Shown here piece after piece: positions 24,258 through 37,119 of a DNA stretch of 64,000 nt (positions are counted from its first letter, which is position 1; every line of letters starts with the position of its first letter). This DNA comes from Sclerurus mexicanus. Taxonomy: Eukaryota; Chordata; Aves; Passeriformes; Furnariidae. Location of the stretch: positions 624,457 to 688,456 of the forward strand of contig VWZF01002259.1 of assembly GCA_013396755.1 (NCBI GenBank), read 5' to 3'. The notes beneath the pieces are model-generated. The model saw only the letters and a program-made list of their open reading frames with translations. It ran no database searches and was not told the origin of the DNA. The position numbers were made by a program, and so were the translations under genes.

Positions 24258-25060
24258 TAAACTGGAATTGTTTTGGGTACCTCAGCCCAGAAGAATAATG
24301 GTAATACAAAGATACTTGTGAATGAGAATCAGTATGATCCTCTGCTCTGACTTTCCAACAATGGAATGTGACTACATGGGGCAGTCATCCACCATGCGTG
24401 TAGTGGGAGGCCTGAGCATCTCCTTCCTAAGCCTGTGTGACACCGGAGAACTCCAGCCAAGGCACTGGGACAGGCAGCTAGCTACCACTTCACACACACA
24501 GCAAAGGTGGGGGTGGAGAGAGGCTCAAGTCCCCTGGCTTTTCCTCTGTGCAAAAGTCTCTTATCCATTGCAAGAGTACACAGGTCAGGGCCAGCTATTT
24601 TCTTGGATTATTAGCTGGATGTGCCTGGGGTCAAGGACTTGGAGGAAATCCACAGTCTAGTGCTGTGGGAACAGATTGGCTGCCAGAGCTTTGGCAGTAG
24701 TAAGGAACATGCTCAATACCTCCCTGCTACATCATTCAGTGATATAGTTGTCAACAGGGTACCTCATGCTCTGGTAGATCTCTTCTTTGATTTTGTGCTA
24801 TCCTGTAGCACAAGGCTTACTCAGTAATTTCTGTGTCAATTCTACAACCTCTGCCTGCATGTGTTTTGCTTCTCAAAGGGGTGTACTGTAGCTTAAACTT
24901 AAGCTTTAGTTAAACAGTTTAACTGATGAAGAGCTACCATGAAATCTAGGCACACTCTTTGAGAAGAAAATCATACTAATGGTTTAATCTACATTTATAT
25001 AGTTTCCTCTTCCAAACACTGGCTGATACACTTTTTTCTTTGTTTTATTTCTTATAAATA
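24258..25060. other. Single-copy non-coding DNA
   Basis: It includes a 112-codon plus-strand frame (24322-24660) without recognisable features. No repeat family is identified. Confidence 0.45.
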
Positions 25061-25382
25061 AGGTCTTTACAACTACCTGAAAGAAGGTTCTAGTGAGATC
25101 GGGGACAGTCTCTTCTTACAAGTGAAAAGTGATAGGACAAGAGGAAACATCCTCACGTTGAAAAAGAGAAGGTTTAGATTGGATAATAGGGAAAATTTCT
25201 TCTTCAAAAGGTTTGTCAAGCACTGGAACAAATCTGCCCAGGGAAGTGGTAGAGTGGTCATGCCTGGAGGTCATTTCATGACGTGTATGTTTGGTACCTG
25301 GGAACATGTCTTAGAGGCGAGGTGGCTGGGCTCAATGATCTTAAATGTCTTTTCCAATCTAAATGTTTCTATGATTCTATGA
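25061..25382 (+). mobile_element. CR1 LINE fragment, 3' end
   Basis: GATAGGACAAGAGGAAACAT, then AGGTTTAGATTGGATAATAG and AAGCACTGGAACAAATCTGC, CCAGGGAAGTGGTAGAGTGG, GGGCTCAATGATCTTAAATG and the tail TTTCTATGATTCTATGAA. It covers the end of CR1 ORF2 and the 3' UTR on the plus strand. Frames inside it (for example 25122-25382) are broken remnants of the ORF2 C-terminus. Confidence 0.9.
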
Positions 25383-28300
25383 ATTTAAAGATCAACTTAG
25401 AATCAGAAAGCTCTTCCTTCTCTCAATGCACATAACCCATGACCAAGTCAGCTCTCTGTTTTCTACCAGTATACTAAACAGATTGGGAAACTCCGATTTC
25501 CCCTTAGATGCATATTTCCCTACCTTCCAGAATCTTTCTTAATTAATATCTGTTTTGGAAATATGTTTGCTGAACAGTCCAGGCAAAAAAACCTTGCAAG
25601 TCCTATCAGCTTGATGCTTAAGCACTCAAAGATTTTATTTGCATTCTTTGTTATAGTGACCCTTGTTTTCAACTCTTTTTTTTTTTTCTAGTTGGTTATC
25701 CACAAAAAAGCTTTAGATCTTACTTCAACATAGCATCTCCTTGTCTTTGAAGTATGGTCTGTATCTCTGTTTCCTAGATGGAGGAGCTTGTGTTTGTCTG
25801 AATTAAAATGCACTTTTTACAAATTAGTAACTCTCAACAAAATACTTACAAGGGTCAGGGTTTCTGAGACCTTTCCTTTCTCCTAGTCTGCTGATTTTTA
25901 TCCATAATGAAACTGAGTGGGAGATGAGTTTTAATGTTTTTTTAGTAACTGCTTAAATTCATTTCACTATGTTTAAACAAATGCTAAAGTTCATTTCCTC
26001 TCCCAAAGATGATGTAATCAGACTGTCAAGTCTACGACTTTTTTTGATGGTAGATAGCCTTGATTATTATTAATGCAAATGGTTTAATATCCCTCCCAGC
26101 TACAACCAACCTGCACGAAAAGAAGCATTCCCTGGCTCTTATGTCAGGAAAGCAAAGTAAGCTGGCCTCCTCGTGGTTAATTTGCAAAAAAACCAACCAA
26201 CCAAAAAAATCCACCCCACCAAAAAACTCCCAAAACAAACCAAAACAAATAAAACAAAACCAGCACAAAAAGACTTGCAGCCTGTCACAAATTCTTCATT
26301 GGTACCCCAAGCACAGTTTGAAAGTTGCATTTCTTTTCTTTTTATAAAAGCCTATGTGTGATCTGTTAAAACTCCACACAAACTTCCCTTGAAATACATT
26401 TATCTTTTGAGGAAGGTTTTTTTTAATAATAAAAATATTATCCAGAGGAAACATAGTTACATGCATTCAACAAATTTACAAGGCGATACTGTTAACATAG
26501 ATTTTACTACCAGAGGTCTTGCCAAGGGCCATACATTTCCTCCCTGATTATGTGATTTTCTTTTTGTTTGTTCAGCACACTCCAGTCCATTCTTCCTTCT
26601 GGTCTCTCTGCAGCCCATTTCTCACGCTGTTGGGCTGTTGTGGGAACTCCTATTTCAGGCAATATAAAGCCTGTCGCAAGCCATGTGCTCAGTACTTTTC
26701 TGCTCTATGGAGTGGCTGTCCAGGCTGGCACCTGAGTCTAGGGGGTTGTGAGGTGTTTTTTTTTAATCTCTTCAGTGCATCTAGTTTCTGCACAACTAGT
26801 GTTTTCAGGAAAAAAAAATCTTCTCTTTTATCACCCTATCCTTTTCCTTAGGCACAGAGGAACACTCTTTGGATGAGTTTCCAGAAGACCAAAATAGACA
26901 CTATGGCTGGTCATCATTTACAGTCTTCTCCTATCTTTGTGTGGCAGAAGGTTTCACCAGCACATGCAGGATTTTATTTTGGGGAGTGTTTGTTGAGTGT
27001 AGATGCTATGATGGCCCAGTAGGACATATAGGAAGTGTGTAGTGGGGCTAAGGACTTTCTGGTCTCAGAGCATCACATCTACAGAAGACCACTTTACAGG
27101 TTTGAAGTAGAGAATCTCTGTAGAGAATCACAGTGGTGCATCACTGGTATAAACATGCCAACAAGTCTTGTTGTATTGTTAGGCTGACATGAAACACAGA
27201 ATGGTCTACAGCTGCTCTGCTAACTTGGTATGGGGTCTGTTACCTTACCAGATTCTAAGTGCTTAATCATGACTGCTGGCCTGGGGACTATTTCCATGCA
27301 AACCAAACAAATGAACTGCCTTGGTAGCAGTCTGGAGAAGGCTACCACTTTTTCCCTATGAAATATTTTTTGAAGGCTCTTGCAATTTATTTTTCAGTTC
27401 TCACTTAGTACTTTTTCATCTCTAACAATTTTTCTCTTTCCTTTCTCATGCATTCTGCTTCATGTCCATCTTTGGAAAGAGCCACCTCAATACATCACAC
27501 ACATTATCCAGCACCTCTACAAAGAAAAAATGGAAGGCTAAGTGATAAAAGGGGGAGGATGAATGCAAAACAAGCTCAACATATTTCTATACTAAAATTA
27601 AAGGTATTAAAATATTTCTGTCTCCAGCACCAACATTCTATATCATGTACAGCAACTTCAGAGTCAGAAGAAATCTGGCTTTACTTGTAAACTTCCAGGG
27701 AACATCAGCTTCTCCAGGCCATAAATACCTTATTGCCATCAATATGGTTTCTCATGCTCTTAGTGTTTTTCTGAATTGTATAAATAAGGATCAATGTCGA
27801 GAAAGGTTGTATATCTTCAGTAGTCATTGACTCTTGTTGAACCAAGAGCCCTCTGGTCCTCGCAGGATCCAATTACTCACTGATCATTAAACTGATAACA
27901 ACTGTCTCTTCTTGGAATTAGTGATTTTTCTTGTAGTACTGACCTTCCAAACTAAAAGAAACAAACCAAACAACAACAACCAAACCCCCAAAAAACCCAA
28001 ACCAGAGAAAAATAAGGATAATTAATCTCAATGGAAAGAAATACTGAACTAGACTTCCTTCCTGTGAGTCCTCATTATTCATAATTTAAATATTTGGATA
28101 GGAGTACATGAACAATGAATAATAGGAAGTGGAAAGATGAGAACTGTTGTGACACTTTTTCAGTGAACAGGTCAGAAGTTTAGGTACTGTTCAACAGACG
28201 CTGAATTTGTCTCCATACATAGAAGACAGACTTTTCCATAAGGGACAATAAGACACAAGTCTCTAAACCTGATCTGCAACTATATATATGTATATTTATA

Positions 28301-29582
28301 TTTAGGGATCTTATTAAAAAGTCATCCCCCTTTTTCTGCTGAATCCAGTAGCAGGGTGTAGTCCATGACAGTACCTAGTTATATGATTTTGAGGTTAAAA
28401 CATTTTCACCTTTCAATATTTGCTCTGAAGCTTTGATGGGGAAAGAATTGGGAAAGAGGACTCTGTGGTTTTGAAAACCTCTTGTCTGGGATAGACTCAG
28501 GTCAGAGGGCTTTGACTTACATTAGAGATAACAAACTGAACTCCCAGAATCAATTGAAAATGTCTCAAAGCCTTATCCAGGCTCATCTGCCAGGACTAGG
28601 AAATCTCAGTTTCCAGTCTAAGTCATGTCAACTCCTAATACTTTTTCCATGAGTAAAGTTAGTTTGAAACTGTAAAAAGCATATTCTGCTCCATGAGATT
28701 GTTCCACCCATTGTCTCTTCATCATTTACCTGTTATAAATTTTGATATTTTAGAAAAATTCACTTCTATTTTTTTTTTCTAATTTCACCTCATTTCTACT
28801 CGGTGCAGTGGCTAAATATTCCTTTTCCTCCTCTTTTCACACATTTTGAACATTTGCCACTGATTAGCATTTCTTTGCCCTTCATCAAGATCCCACTGAA
28901 ACCTCTGCAAAAACTCCCATAAAAGTCACAAAGAGCCAACACAGTGCTTTAGTCATCACTTTCCCAAGTTATTCAGAAGCTGTTTCCTCACAGATCAGTC
29001 CTCCTACCTCTTTAATTGTTTGAGTCGATGCCTCTGAAGTGCCTCCAGCTCTTTCTGATTATGAGGTGTTTCCACTGAACACCTTTCCAGATGTTGGGTC
29101 ACTGGCACTAAGCACAAAGAAGAAGTTGTAACCACCTTGCACAGAAACATGGTGGCGATTCTCTTTCTGCACTCTGGAATAATGTATTAATAGAGTTTTT
29201 TGGGTGTTGGGTTTTCTTTTCTATTCTTTTTTTTTCCTGTTACGTAGCAATTGTAAGTTGATGCTTAATTTATAGGCTAGAAATGAGCAAATGACCCAAT
29301 TACATTTTTAGCAGCTATAACCTGCCATCTAAGGTGGTGATACTTCATTTCAGTGTTAGTTGTTTCCTTTCAAATTGTCACTTGAGCTGCTCTTTTAGAA
29401 CTACAGGTTGCCCTCAGCTTTCTGGTCATTATTTTGAGGACCTGGCTGAAGCATTCCACAGGGTGAAGATCACCACTTTCTGCCCCATGGTGATGCTTGT
29501 ATCTGCCTGTCTGGTTTTTCATAAATATTTGACCTATTATTTGACCTAGGTGACTAGTACAGATCATGTCTGAAATAAATAC
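25383..29582. other. Single-copy DNA with A/C-rich patches
   Basis: A/C-rich low-complexity patches occur at about 26186-26270 (ACCAACCAACC, CCCAAAACAAACCAAAAC) and 27957-28008 (CAAACAACAACAACCAAACC). Several short open frames cross the first patch for that reason. A short (AT)n lies near 28281-28301. No gene is supported. Confidence 0.5.
26186..26270 (+). repeat. A/C-rich low-complexity patch
   Basis: CAAAAAAACCAACCAACC, then CCCACCAAAAAACTCCC and CAAACCAAAACAAATAAAA. It is the complement type of the G/T-rich patch at 55788-55866. Confidence 0.85.
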
Positions 29583-29910
29583 TTCATAAATTTTAAATCC
29601 AGAAGGGAACATTATGCTAATCTAATCTGACATTCTACAAGCAAATGGCAATGGGGTTTGACAGGTAGCTCCCATCTTCCAGTCTAGCTGAAATACGTAT
29701 TTTAGGAAGTCTTGTATCAGAGATTTGCAGTGATAGAAAGTCTGCCTTATCTCCAGATAAGTTATCCCAATGACTAATTGCCCTAACCGTCCCCCCAAAA
29801 AAATTAAAATTAAAGAATTATGCAGCATATCCAGAGTCAATTAATTCAGCTTTAGAGTCCAGTCATTAGATCTTGTTGTTACTTGATCTATTCAATTGCT
29901 ATAATAAATC
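29583..29910 (-). mobile_element. Ancient CR1-type LINE, 3' end
   Basis: AAATCCAGAAGGGAACATTA, then TGCTAATCTAATCTGACATT and CTCCAGATAAGTTATCCCAA, TGACTAATTGCCCTAACCGT and TCCAGTCATTAGATCTTG. It follows an old amniote CR1 family whose 3' end reads 'ccagaagggaccattatgatcatctagtctgacc' and is also common in turtles and crocodilians. High divergence shows it is much older than the other CR1s here. Confidence 0.72.
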
Positions 29911-31967
29911 TCTTACCCATATAACCAAATGCACTTGCAAAGAAAATTACAAACTTGGAGGCTTAGATATATTGCCCACAGATGTTTGTTAAGGAATAAA
30001 AAGAAAATTTAAGCTGAGTAAAAAAAAGTAAATATTAACTTGTTGATCTGTTTGTGGAAAATGCATTTTCCCCATAAGACTATTAAATTTGCTCTTCATA
30101 AATAATTGGAGAAGGCTGATTAATGGTCCAAGTTGCTTTTGGCATTTCTTCCCCCTCCTTTTGGAAGATATTACTTCAAAATTTGGGGCGGCTGATTTTG
30201 GTGCTTTGTTGTTTTGTGTTTGTTTATTTTCCCCCAGATATAACTTGATTCAGCAATGACTTTCCAAGGAAAGTGTTTTTGTTCTGAAAAGAAATTGTGA
30301 AAGAGAAAAAGAAAACAATTGTTAATTTCTGTTCACATAAGCTAATGGCATCAGTGCTAAGTAAAATAGAAAATAATTCATAAGTACACCAGGGGTCTGG
30401 TTTTCCATCACTGTAGAATGTAATTAAAATGGAACTTCCATAGATATCAATCTAGAGTAATCAGAACATTCCATCTGTTATTGCATGCATTTCTGAATGG
30501 TTCCAGAGCTGTGGATCTAGCTTCCTCCAAGACAACCTTCTTAACTAAAGCAAACTGCCCAAGCAGTGGCCATTTCAGTTCAAATGCAGGCTACACAAAA
30601 ATTATCGGTTACCTTGAGATGGATTGTCAGGGTAGGTCTTTTCTGCAATAAATGGGGTGAGTGTGTGTTGTGTGTTTCCTCACAGTATACAGTTTCATAG
30701 TTTGTTCTAACTCTGTAAAGCCCTTTGTATTTTGGCAAACAGCAGAACTGTCAGACTCCAAACTCCATGCCAGGATCCTGTGCACAGTCTGCCAAAAGGC
30801 AAATGATTGCTTGAAGACCAGCAAAGTGATGTAGATGCTGATCCAATTTTGTGATTCCTTTGTGCAAGAGGGAGGATTGCTTTAGTTTTTCATTTGTATT
30901 AGCTCAAACACATGCCTTACAGCCCTGGGTGGAAACATAAATATGTGCTCCACTGATCAGAATGGCTAATTAGTGATGAGCCTCCATCCATTTGTGCACT
31001 GGGCAAAGTGGGCAAGAGTAAGCAGCCTATCCTCAAGAGCCCAGAGCAGCACTTAAAATAGCAGAATACAAACCCATCAGGAACTCAGGGACAGGAAGAG
31101 GATTGCTGGAGAGGCTGGTGGCACAGAAGATACCAAGATTATTTAGAGAACATAAAGACTCAGTTCTGGCACTGTAATAAGATTAGGTGTCTGTAGTTTA
31201 GATATACCTGCAATGAGTCATTAGCAATCCTTAGATAAAGCAGCATTAATTTGATCCCATCACGTTTTCCACCTTTCACTAGACCGTGCAATTAGCCAAG
31301 GACAAAGCACCTGGAAAGAATCTTTGATGAAAGCATTATGAAAATTCTTAATGGGTGGGATTTAAACCAAATGGATTATAAGCCTTTATTAACACCTCAC
31401 CTGTAAATCCTGATCATTTTCCTTTCTGTGAGTTTTCAGTGTAATATTTGCACACCCTGATTATAAATTTTCAGAAAATAGCTTATAACTGTGGTTAAAA
31501 TGCAGCATTAAAGCAGTTAAACAGCCTCCTTATTAGCATTAGAACTATAGTCAAAACACATTATACTTGGCTAATAAATTTATTTTTTATGTAATGGAAA
31601 TGCCATCAAAGCATAGTTAATCTGAATTGAATTAGATTATAATTGGAGCTCTTGTGCACAAGGAATGAAAATGATTCTTTATTGTTGCAAACTGACAATG
31701 CAGCACTTGTTACTCCCTCCTCACTACTCTTCTAAGTGGCAGCTGTAATATTCATGTAAGCATCTCGTAACTTCTGCATATAATATTACTATGTCTCTGA
31801 GCATGGAGTTCAACAGTAAGACAGAGAAAAATGGATTGCTCTGGATGCAACTCATCACACTTTCAACCTGTTCATTTAGAGATAAATATATTTGAGAAAT
31901 AGTCTTGTGCAAAAGTATACTCCCAACTTTAAAAACATGCACCCATCTTAAGAAAAGATAGAAATGA
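29911..31967. other. Single-copy non-coding DNA
   Basis: No transposon is recognised. A high-complexity block within it (31160-31720) is listed separately as a possible conserved element. Confidence 0.45.
31160..31720. other. Candidate conserved non-coding block
   Basis: This repeat-free stretch is rich in TAAT/ATTA homeodomain-type cores, for example CAATTAGCC, CCTTATTAGCATTAG, GCATTAATTTGAT, TTATAATTGG and CTAATAAATTTATT. Such density is typical of developmental enhancers but also occurs by chance in AT-rich DNA. There is no coding signal. Confidence 0.22.
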
Positions 31968-33109
31968 GGATGCTGGGAGCTACTGACCTGTCAGCCTCAC
32001 CTCTGTGCTTGGGAATATCATGGAAGAGATCTTCCTACAAGCTCTGCTAAGGACACGTGGTGGACAGGTTGGTGATTCAAGACAGTCAGTGTGGCTTTGC
32101 TAAGGGAAAGTCCTGCCTGACCTACCTAGTGGCCTTCTGTCATAGAGAGACTATATCACAGGACTAAGGAAGGGCTATGGATGCCACCTATCTGCACTTC
32201 TGTAAAGCCTTTGACTCAGTCCACCACAACATCCTTCTCTCTAAACTGGTGAGAGAGGGACTCAATGGGTGGATTGTTCAGTGGATAAAGAAGTGGTTGA
32301 ACAATCACATCCAGAAAGTGTTGGTCAATGTCTCAATGTCCAGATGAACATCAGTGACAAGTGAAGTCCCTCAGGAGTCTGTACCAGGACCAGTACTGTT
32401 TAATATCTACATCAATTAAATAGGCGGTGGAATCCAATCCACCTTGAGCAGGTTTGCAGACAACATCAAGGTGAATGGTATGGTTGACATTCCAAAAGGA
32501 CAGGATACCATCCAGAGGTACCTGGGCAAACTAAAGGAGTGGGCTCATGGAGCCTCATGAGGTTCAACACGGCCAAGGGCAACACCCTGCGACTGGGTAA
32601 GGGCAACCCCTAGTATCAATAGAGGCTGAGGGATGACTGGATAGAGAGCAGCCCTTCCAAGAAGGACTTGGGGGTGCTGGTGGATGAAAAGCTGGGCATG
32701 AGCTGGCAATGTGCACTTGCAGCCCACAACTGTATTATTGGCTGCATCAAAAGAAGCATGACCAGCAGATCAAGAGAGGTGATTTTTCCCCTTCTGCTCT
32801 GGTGAGACACCACCTGGAGTACTGCATCCAGCTCTGGGAGCCCCAATATATGAGGACATGAACCTAGTGGAGTAAGTCCAGAGGACGCCACAAAGGTGAT
32901 CAGAGGGCTGGAGCACCTCTACAAGCTGAGAGACTTGGGGTTGTGCAGCCTGGAGAAGAGAAGGCTCTTCGGAGACCCTATCACAGCCTTTTAGTACCTA
33001 AAGAGGTCATATGAGAAAGATGGGACAAGCATTTTAGCAAGGCCTGTTGCAATAGGACAAGGGGTAATTCTTTTCATCTAAAAGATGGTAGATTTAGATT
33101 AGCTACAAG

Positions 33110-33142
<33 letters not shown>

Positions 33143-33330
33143 GAAGAGGGTGTAAAGTTCTGGCATGGGTTACCCAGAGAGGTGGCAGATGTCCCATCCC
33201 TGGAAACATTCAAGGTCAGGCTGGACAAGGCAACCTGATCTAGTTGAAGATGCCCATGTTCATTGCAGAGGAGTTGGACTAGATTACCTTTAAAGGTCCC
33301 TTCTAACCCAAACTATCCCCTTATTCTAAA
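31968..33330 (+). mobile_element. CR1 LINE, 5'-truncated ORF2 pseudogene plus 3' UTR
   Basis: The largest CR1 copy in the window, about 1.36 kb. It starts inside ORF2 (reverse transcriptase) and runs to the 3' UTR. At 32192 one frame reads LHFCKAFDSVHHNILLSKL, the conserved RT segment of CR1 ORF2. Further on, TTTAATATCTACATCAATTA is where intact elements read FNIYIND; here an in-frame TAA follows IN, and an in-frame TGA lies slightly upstream. The later part (GAAGGACTTGGGGGTGCTGG, ATCAGAGGGCTGGAGCACCT, GTGCAGCCTGGAGAAGAGAA) is typical CR1. The end is GGTCCCTTCTAACCCAAACT with only a weak octamer tail. A 28-T run at 33115-33142 lies in the 3' part. The element is dead. Confidence 0.94.
33115..33142 (+). 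repeat. Expanded poly-T run inside a CR1
   Basis: 28 T where a related CR1 copy in this window (45630-45640) has only six T in the same context (GGAAGTTTTTTGC). It is a homopolymer expansion after insertion, or a sequencing length error. Confidence 0.9.
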
Positions 33331-35940
33331 GACTGAGTGTCAATATTGTATGCCAGGTTTTAACCATATACATCCAACTTACTGACTGCTCAGCCAAAGA
33401 GCTGAAGCATTTTCCCCAAGGCTTTATATGAGCAATTTACCTCTCTGGTGAACACCACACAATAAGACAATGCTCATATCAAGGAGTTCTGTCTTTCTGT
33501 CATCTGCAGGACATCACGAAAGTATCCAGAAATTGTAATGTGCACAGGTCCACTCTTATACTGCCACAGTGGTAGGTTCACTACAGAGAGGGCCTAGAGT
33601 GAGGGCAGGATTTGCAGTGCTCTGCTAACAGAGAATTTTTTGCCTAAGAGCATGTATGTAGTGTGAGGACAGATACGTGTGTGTGCCATCAGCCACATGG
33701 CCTGTGGTCCTGTGTGCATTCTTGTCCCTGTTATAGAAGAACTGGTGGTGGCAGCAAGATGAAATCCAAAGCAAAAAGTAAAGGGTAGAGGTTCCCATTC
33801 AGGAAAAAAACATGCTTACCACAATGTCACTTAGGCACATCATCAAGGAAACAATGTTAGGATCATTCTAGCAAAAAGTATGTCTAGTGACACTTACTCT
33901 GTCAGTAATAAAACTCTTCCTCTACTGTGGGTATGAGGTCTGGGAAAAGAGAAGAGGAAAGATGCAAGGAGTGATTCTCTTTTACCTTCTTTTTTTTTTC
34001 TTGTTTCCCTATGCTAAACCAAAACAAATGAGCAAAACGCACTTCACTCACTCTTAAAAGTGGTCACTGCTGTAAGCAAAAAGAAAGAAGGGTACAAATA
34101 AAGTATAACTCATCTGAGAGTGAAGGAAACATCCCCTGTAAGTCTTTCTGATTTGTGTCATCTATCCCAAATTTACAATGTGACAATTTCTTGTTGCTTA
34201 TAAACCATTAAAATTTGCAGCACAGTTAGCAGCTAATGTAATTTTGCCTGCAAGTGGTATAATATCTTGGATCCACGGGGAGATCAGCATACTCATGTCT
34301 TATCATTGCCTTCTGCGGTAGATAAAAGTGCCCAGTGCTACTGGGCTTAGGCCCAGTGTGAGTTAGTTGAAGTTCATTACTGACAACCTGGGGCTCAGTT
34401 CCACTTATCTGCAAGTTCTCATTTAGCTTGAATCATCACAGAATCAGAGCATCTTCCAGAAAACCACATTAAGCAATCAGATTAGTACCCAGCACATCTG
34501 GTTTTATCTCTCTTTTTCTTTGTCTCCCTAACAGTAGCACAGGGCAAAGAGGCACTTTACACAGCAAGATGACATTGCTACCAAAACCCAAAACACATCC
34601 CAAGCCAGCCTGGATGAATGTTATTAATTCTTCAAAGTCAAACACTGAAAAACATAGAAAACCCAAAATGAAGGTTGCCTGTGAAACATTTATCATCTCT
34701 TTTATTTAGTATTCATTAAATACACAGGTTTTGTTTATAGAGGATTTTTTTTGACTCCTTGTTTCATGTGGTACTGCAGGTGGAGAGTCTTTAGATGTTT
34801 TTATCTTTATGATTTTAATTTTTATATGTGTATATAATTATAACAAAAATATTATACTTGTTTAATGTTTAACATTATCTTTTTCACCTTTTTGTTCTTA
34901 TTGACTACAAGCAAAGAAATTAATTCACCTATGTTCTTTTTTGAAGTGTTCAGCAATTTTTCCTGTTGTCCTTGAGAAAAGTTAATTAACTGATGTTTAT
35001 ATATTTTTGAAATTAGGGACAGGGGTTAGCTCCCATTTTCCCTTTCAGGGTTGGTGTTTCAAACCAGAATGCCATATAATATAGTTCAGATTCACCCTCT
35101 CTACTTTTGCTAGTCCCTGTTTGCTCTTCCTCTCACCAATCCCAGCCCCACTGGACCCCCATTTCAGCTTTCTGCTTCACTTTGTTTGGTTTTGGCTTTC
35201 TCCCATTTTGCATTTCAGCTTTACAGCTTTGATGGTGTCATGGGGTCAAGACCAGCACAGCTCCTCAAGTAACTGACCATAATCATTACAACAGAAAGTC
35301 TGTAGACCTGTTTTGGAAACAGTCAATTTATCCCATGTCATGCTGAAAACCTACAGAGGAGCAAAAAGTGGGCAATGACAGAAGAAGTAAGATTAAAACA
35401 AGGGTCAAATCTTCCTTTTCCTGGTAAGGGCAAAAAAAGTTACATGGACTTTAACTAAAGCAGAATGGATCTATGGAAAACTGTACCATGTAAATCCTAC
35501 CTCCAGCTTGCTCATATACCCACAAGATGCACAGCTGCCCAAAGCAAGAGGATGGCTCAAAAAACTGACAAAAGCAAGTCCTCCATATGTCACCCTCCCA
35601 TTCCCAGCAGTTCTCTTGCATCTGCATCTCTGGCTACCGGCCTTCAAACTAATCAGCTGGAAAGTCTGTGCTGACAGGATAACTTAAATGTTCCCCAAAA
35701 CCTTTAAAGCTCAATTAGATCTCTAAAATATATTTCAAATCTTTCCTGTTGCAAAGAGTTGGAGTGAGAGTCTTAAGAAAACCTAAGTGGTCACCTTGAA
35801 GCATGTGAGTAGAAAGGTGTATTGGTAAGAAGATAGGCAGAACTTCAAGTTGTACATTTTCTTTGCTCCTCATAGATAAATTTACCTTTACCTAGTTTCT
35901 GGCCCTGTTGAACACTAACAAAGAAGAAACCCACCCACTG
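33331..35940. other. Single-copy non-coding DNA
   Basis: No repeat family or gene is recognised in about 2.6 kb. Confidence 0.5.
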
Positions 35941-36049
35941 GAGAGTTAGGCATTGTTACCAGGGATAGCTGAATCCTAATTTGGTCCAGGCACTTGAGAG
36001 CTAGGCATTGTTTCTGGGAATGGCTGGGTCCTAGTTTGGTCTTGGCCAC
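35941..36049 (+). repeat. Old 55-bp tandem duplication (two copies)
   Basis: Copy 1 starts GAGAGTTAGGCATTGTTACC at 35941 and copy 2 starts GAGAGCTAGGCATTGTTTCT at 35996. They align without gaps at roughly 78 percent identity over about 52 bases, and most differences are transitions. Confidence 0.8.
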
Positions 36050-36349
36050 AACCATAAACAGTGTCTGTGCCTGGAAGAAGTTTTGGCAGGAAGCTTCATC
36101 TTCGTGATGCTCCTGCCCCGGGACCTTCTGCAGCACAGAGCATATCCATCCAAACATATTCTACAGAATATGTTTGCCCTCCTGTGGGATATGTGTCAGA
36201 CAGAACTGATCAAGTGATAGCAGCCATGCACCTGGAGCCGTGTCGGGTTACACCAGAAAGGATGTTGAGATGGAGTTTTGTAGTGAGCATCAGCAAAACT
36301 AGTCTCATACATCTCTTTGATAAGCTAGTGAGGTTGAGAAGGTCTGGGA
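36050..36349. other. Single-copy DNA with a chance 102-codon frame
   Basis: A plus-strand frame at 36061-36369 of 102 codons starts with ATG. It shows no domain I recognise and no exon-like boundaries. Confidence 0.4.
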
Positions 36350-36560
36350 AACCTCAAACCTCTCTGTGACCTTCATTTCTCAGTGTCTCCATTTAACCAC
36401 CCACCCACACTACTACTGTCTGTCTTGTCTAATTTAGAGTGTAAATTCTTCAGGGCAGGGACTGTCTCTCACTGTATGTTTGCATGGTGCAGGTCTCTCA
36501 CTGTATGTTTGCAGGCCCTGATCCTGATTGGCAGCTCCAAGTACACTACAAATCTATTTT
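36350..36560 (+). repeat. Ancient MIR-related interspersed repeat
   Basis: GTGACCTTCATTTCTCAGTG and TCTCCATTTAACC, then GAGTGTAAATTCTTCAGGGC, AGGGACTGTCTCTCACTGTA and GGCCCTGATCCTGATTGG. The order fits an old amniote repeat whose 3' end reads 'tgtaagctcttcggggcagggactgtctc ... ggggccctgatc'. A 21-bp segment is duplicated inside it (36464-36484 and 36493-36513). Confidence 0.5.
36464..36513 (+). repeat. Short tandem duplication, unit about 29 bp
   Basis: GTCTCTCACTGTATGTTTGC (plus A) occurs at 36464-36484 and again exactly at 36493-36513. Confidence 0.92.
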
Positions 36561-37119
36561 AATATCACCCCAAATTGAAAATTCTGTATCTCTGAGCCTT
36601 AGGGGATGTGGGACTGTATTCAGGAAAAGCAGAAGCTCTGAAAAAATACTGAAAGGTCACTGCAGACAATGTACAGAATATGAACTGTGAATGTGGAGCT
36701 GATGGCTAAGAGACAAAGCTAATTTTGATCTTGGTCAAATGCTGGTAGGTTGAACAGGATAATGGAGGCATCGCTAACCATGGATTAGGATACTGGGGAA
36801 AGCTGTGGCTGATATGTGCCTCCATTTCTCATATCTATCTTTCCAAAAAGTTGTTGAGAAAAGAGAAGGGATATAGAAAGAGATAAAAAATTACTTAAAG
36901 GCTGGAAACCTCACGAAACTACAATTGCTTAAATGAGGCATCCAAGTGAGAGTCATATTTGCCCTAGAATAGTTAAATAGATACCAGAGAGAGACAGACA
37001 TCTTCAGGGGATATTCACATTTCAAGTTAGTTAAACTGTCTTATGGAGGAGCCACCACTGATTAAAGATGGATGCTCAGACAAGTAGCTACATGTAGTTT
37101 GCTTGAGTTTGGTATTGTC

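Noticed and set aside
26060..26361. Lys/Pro/Gln-rich open frames
   Set aside because: They are translations of an A/C-rich low-complexity patch.
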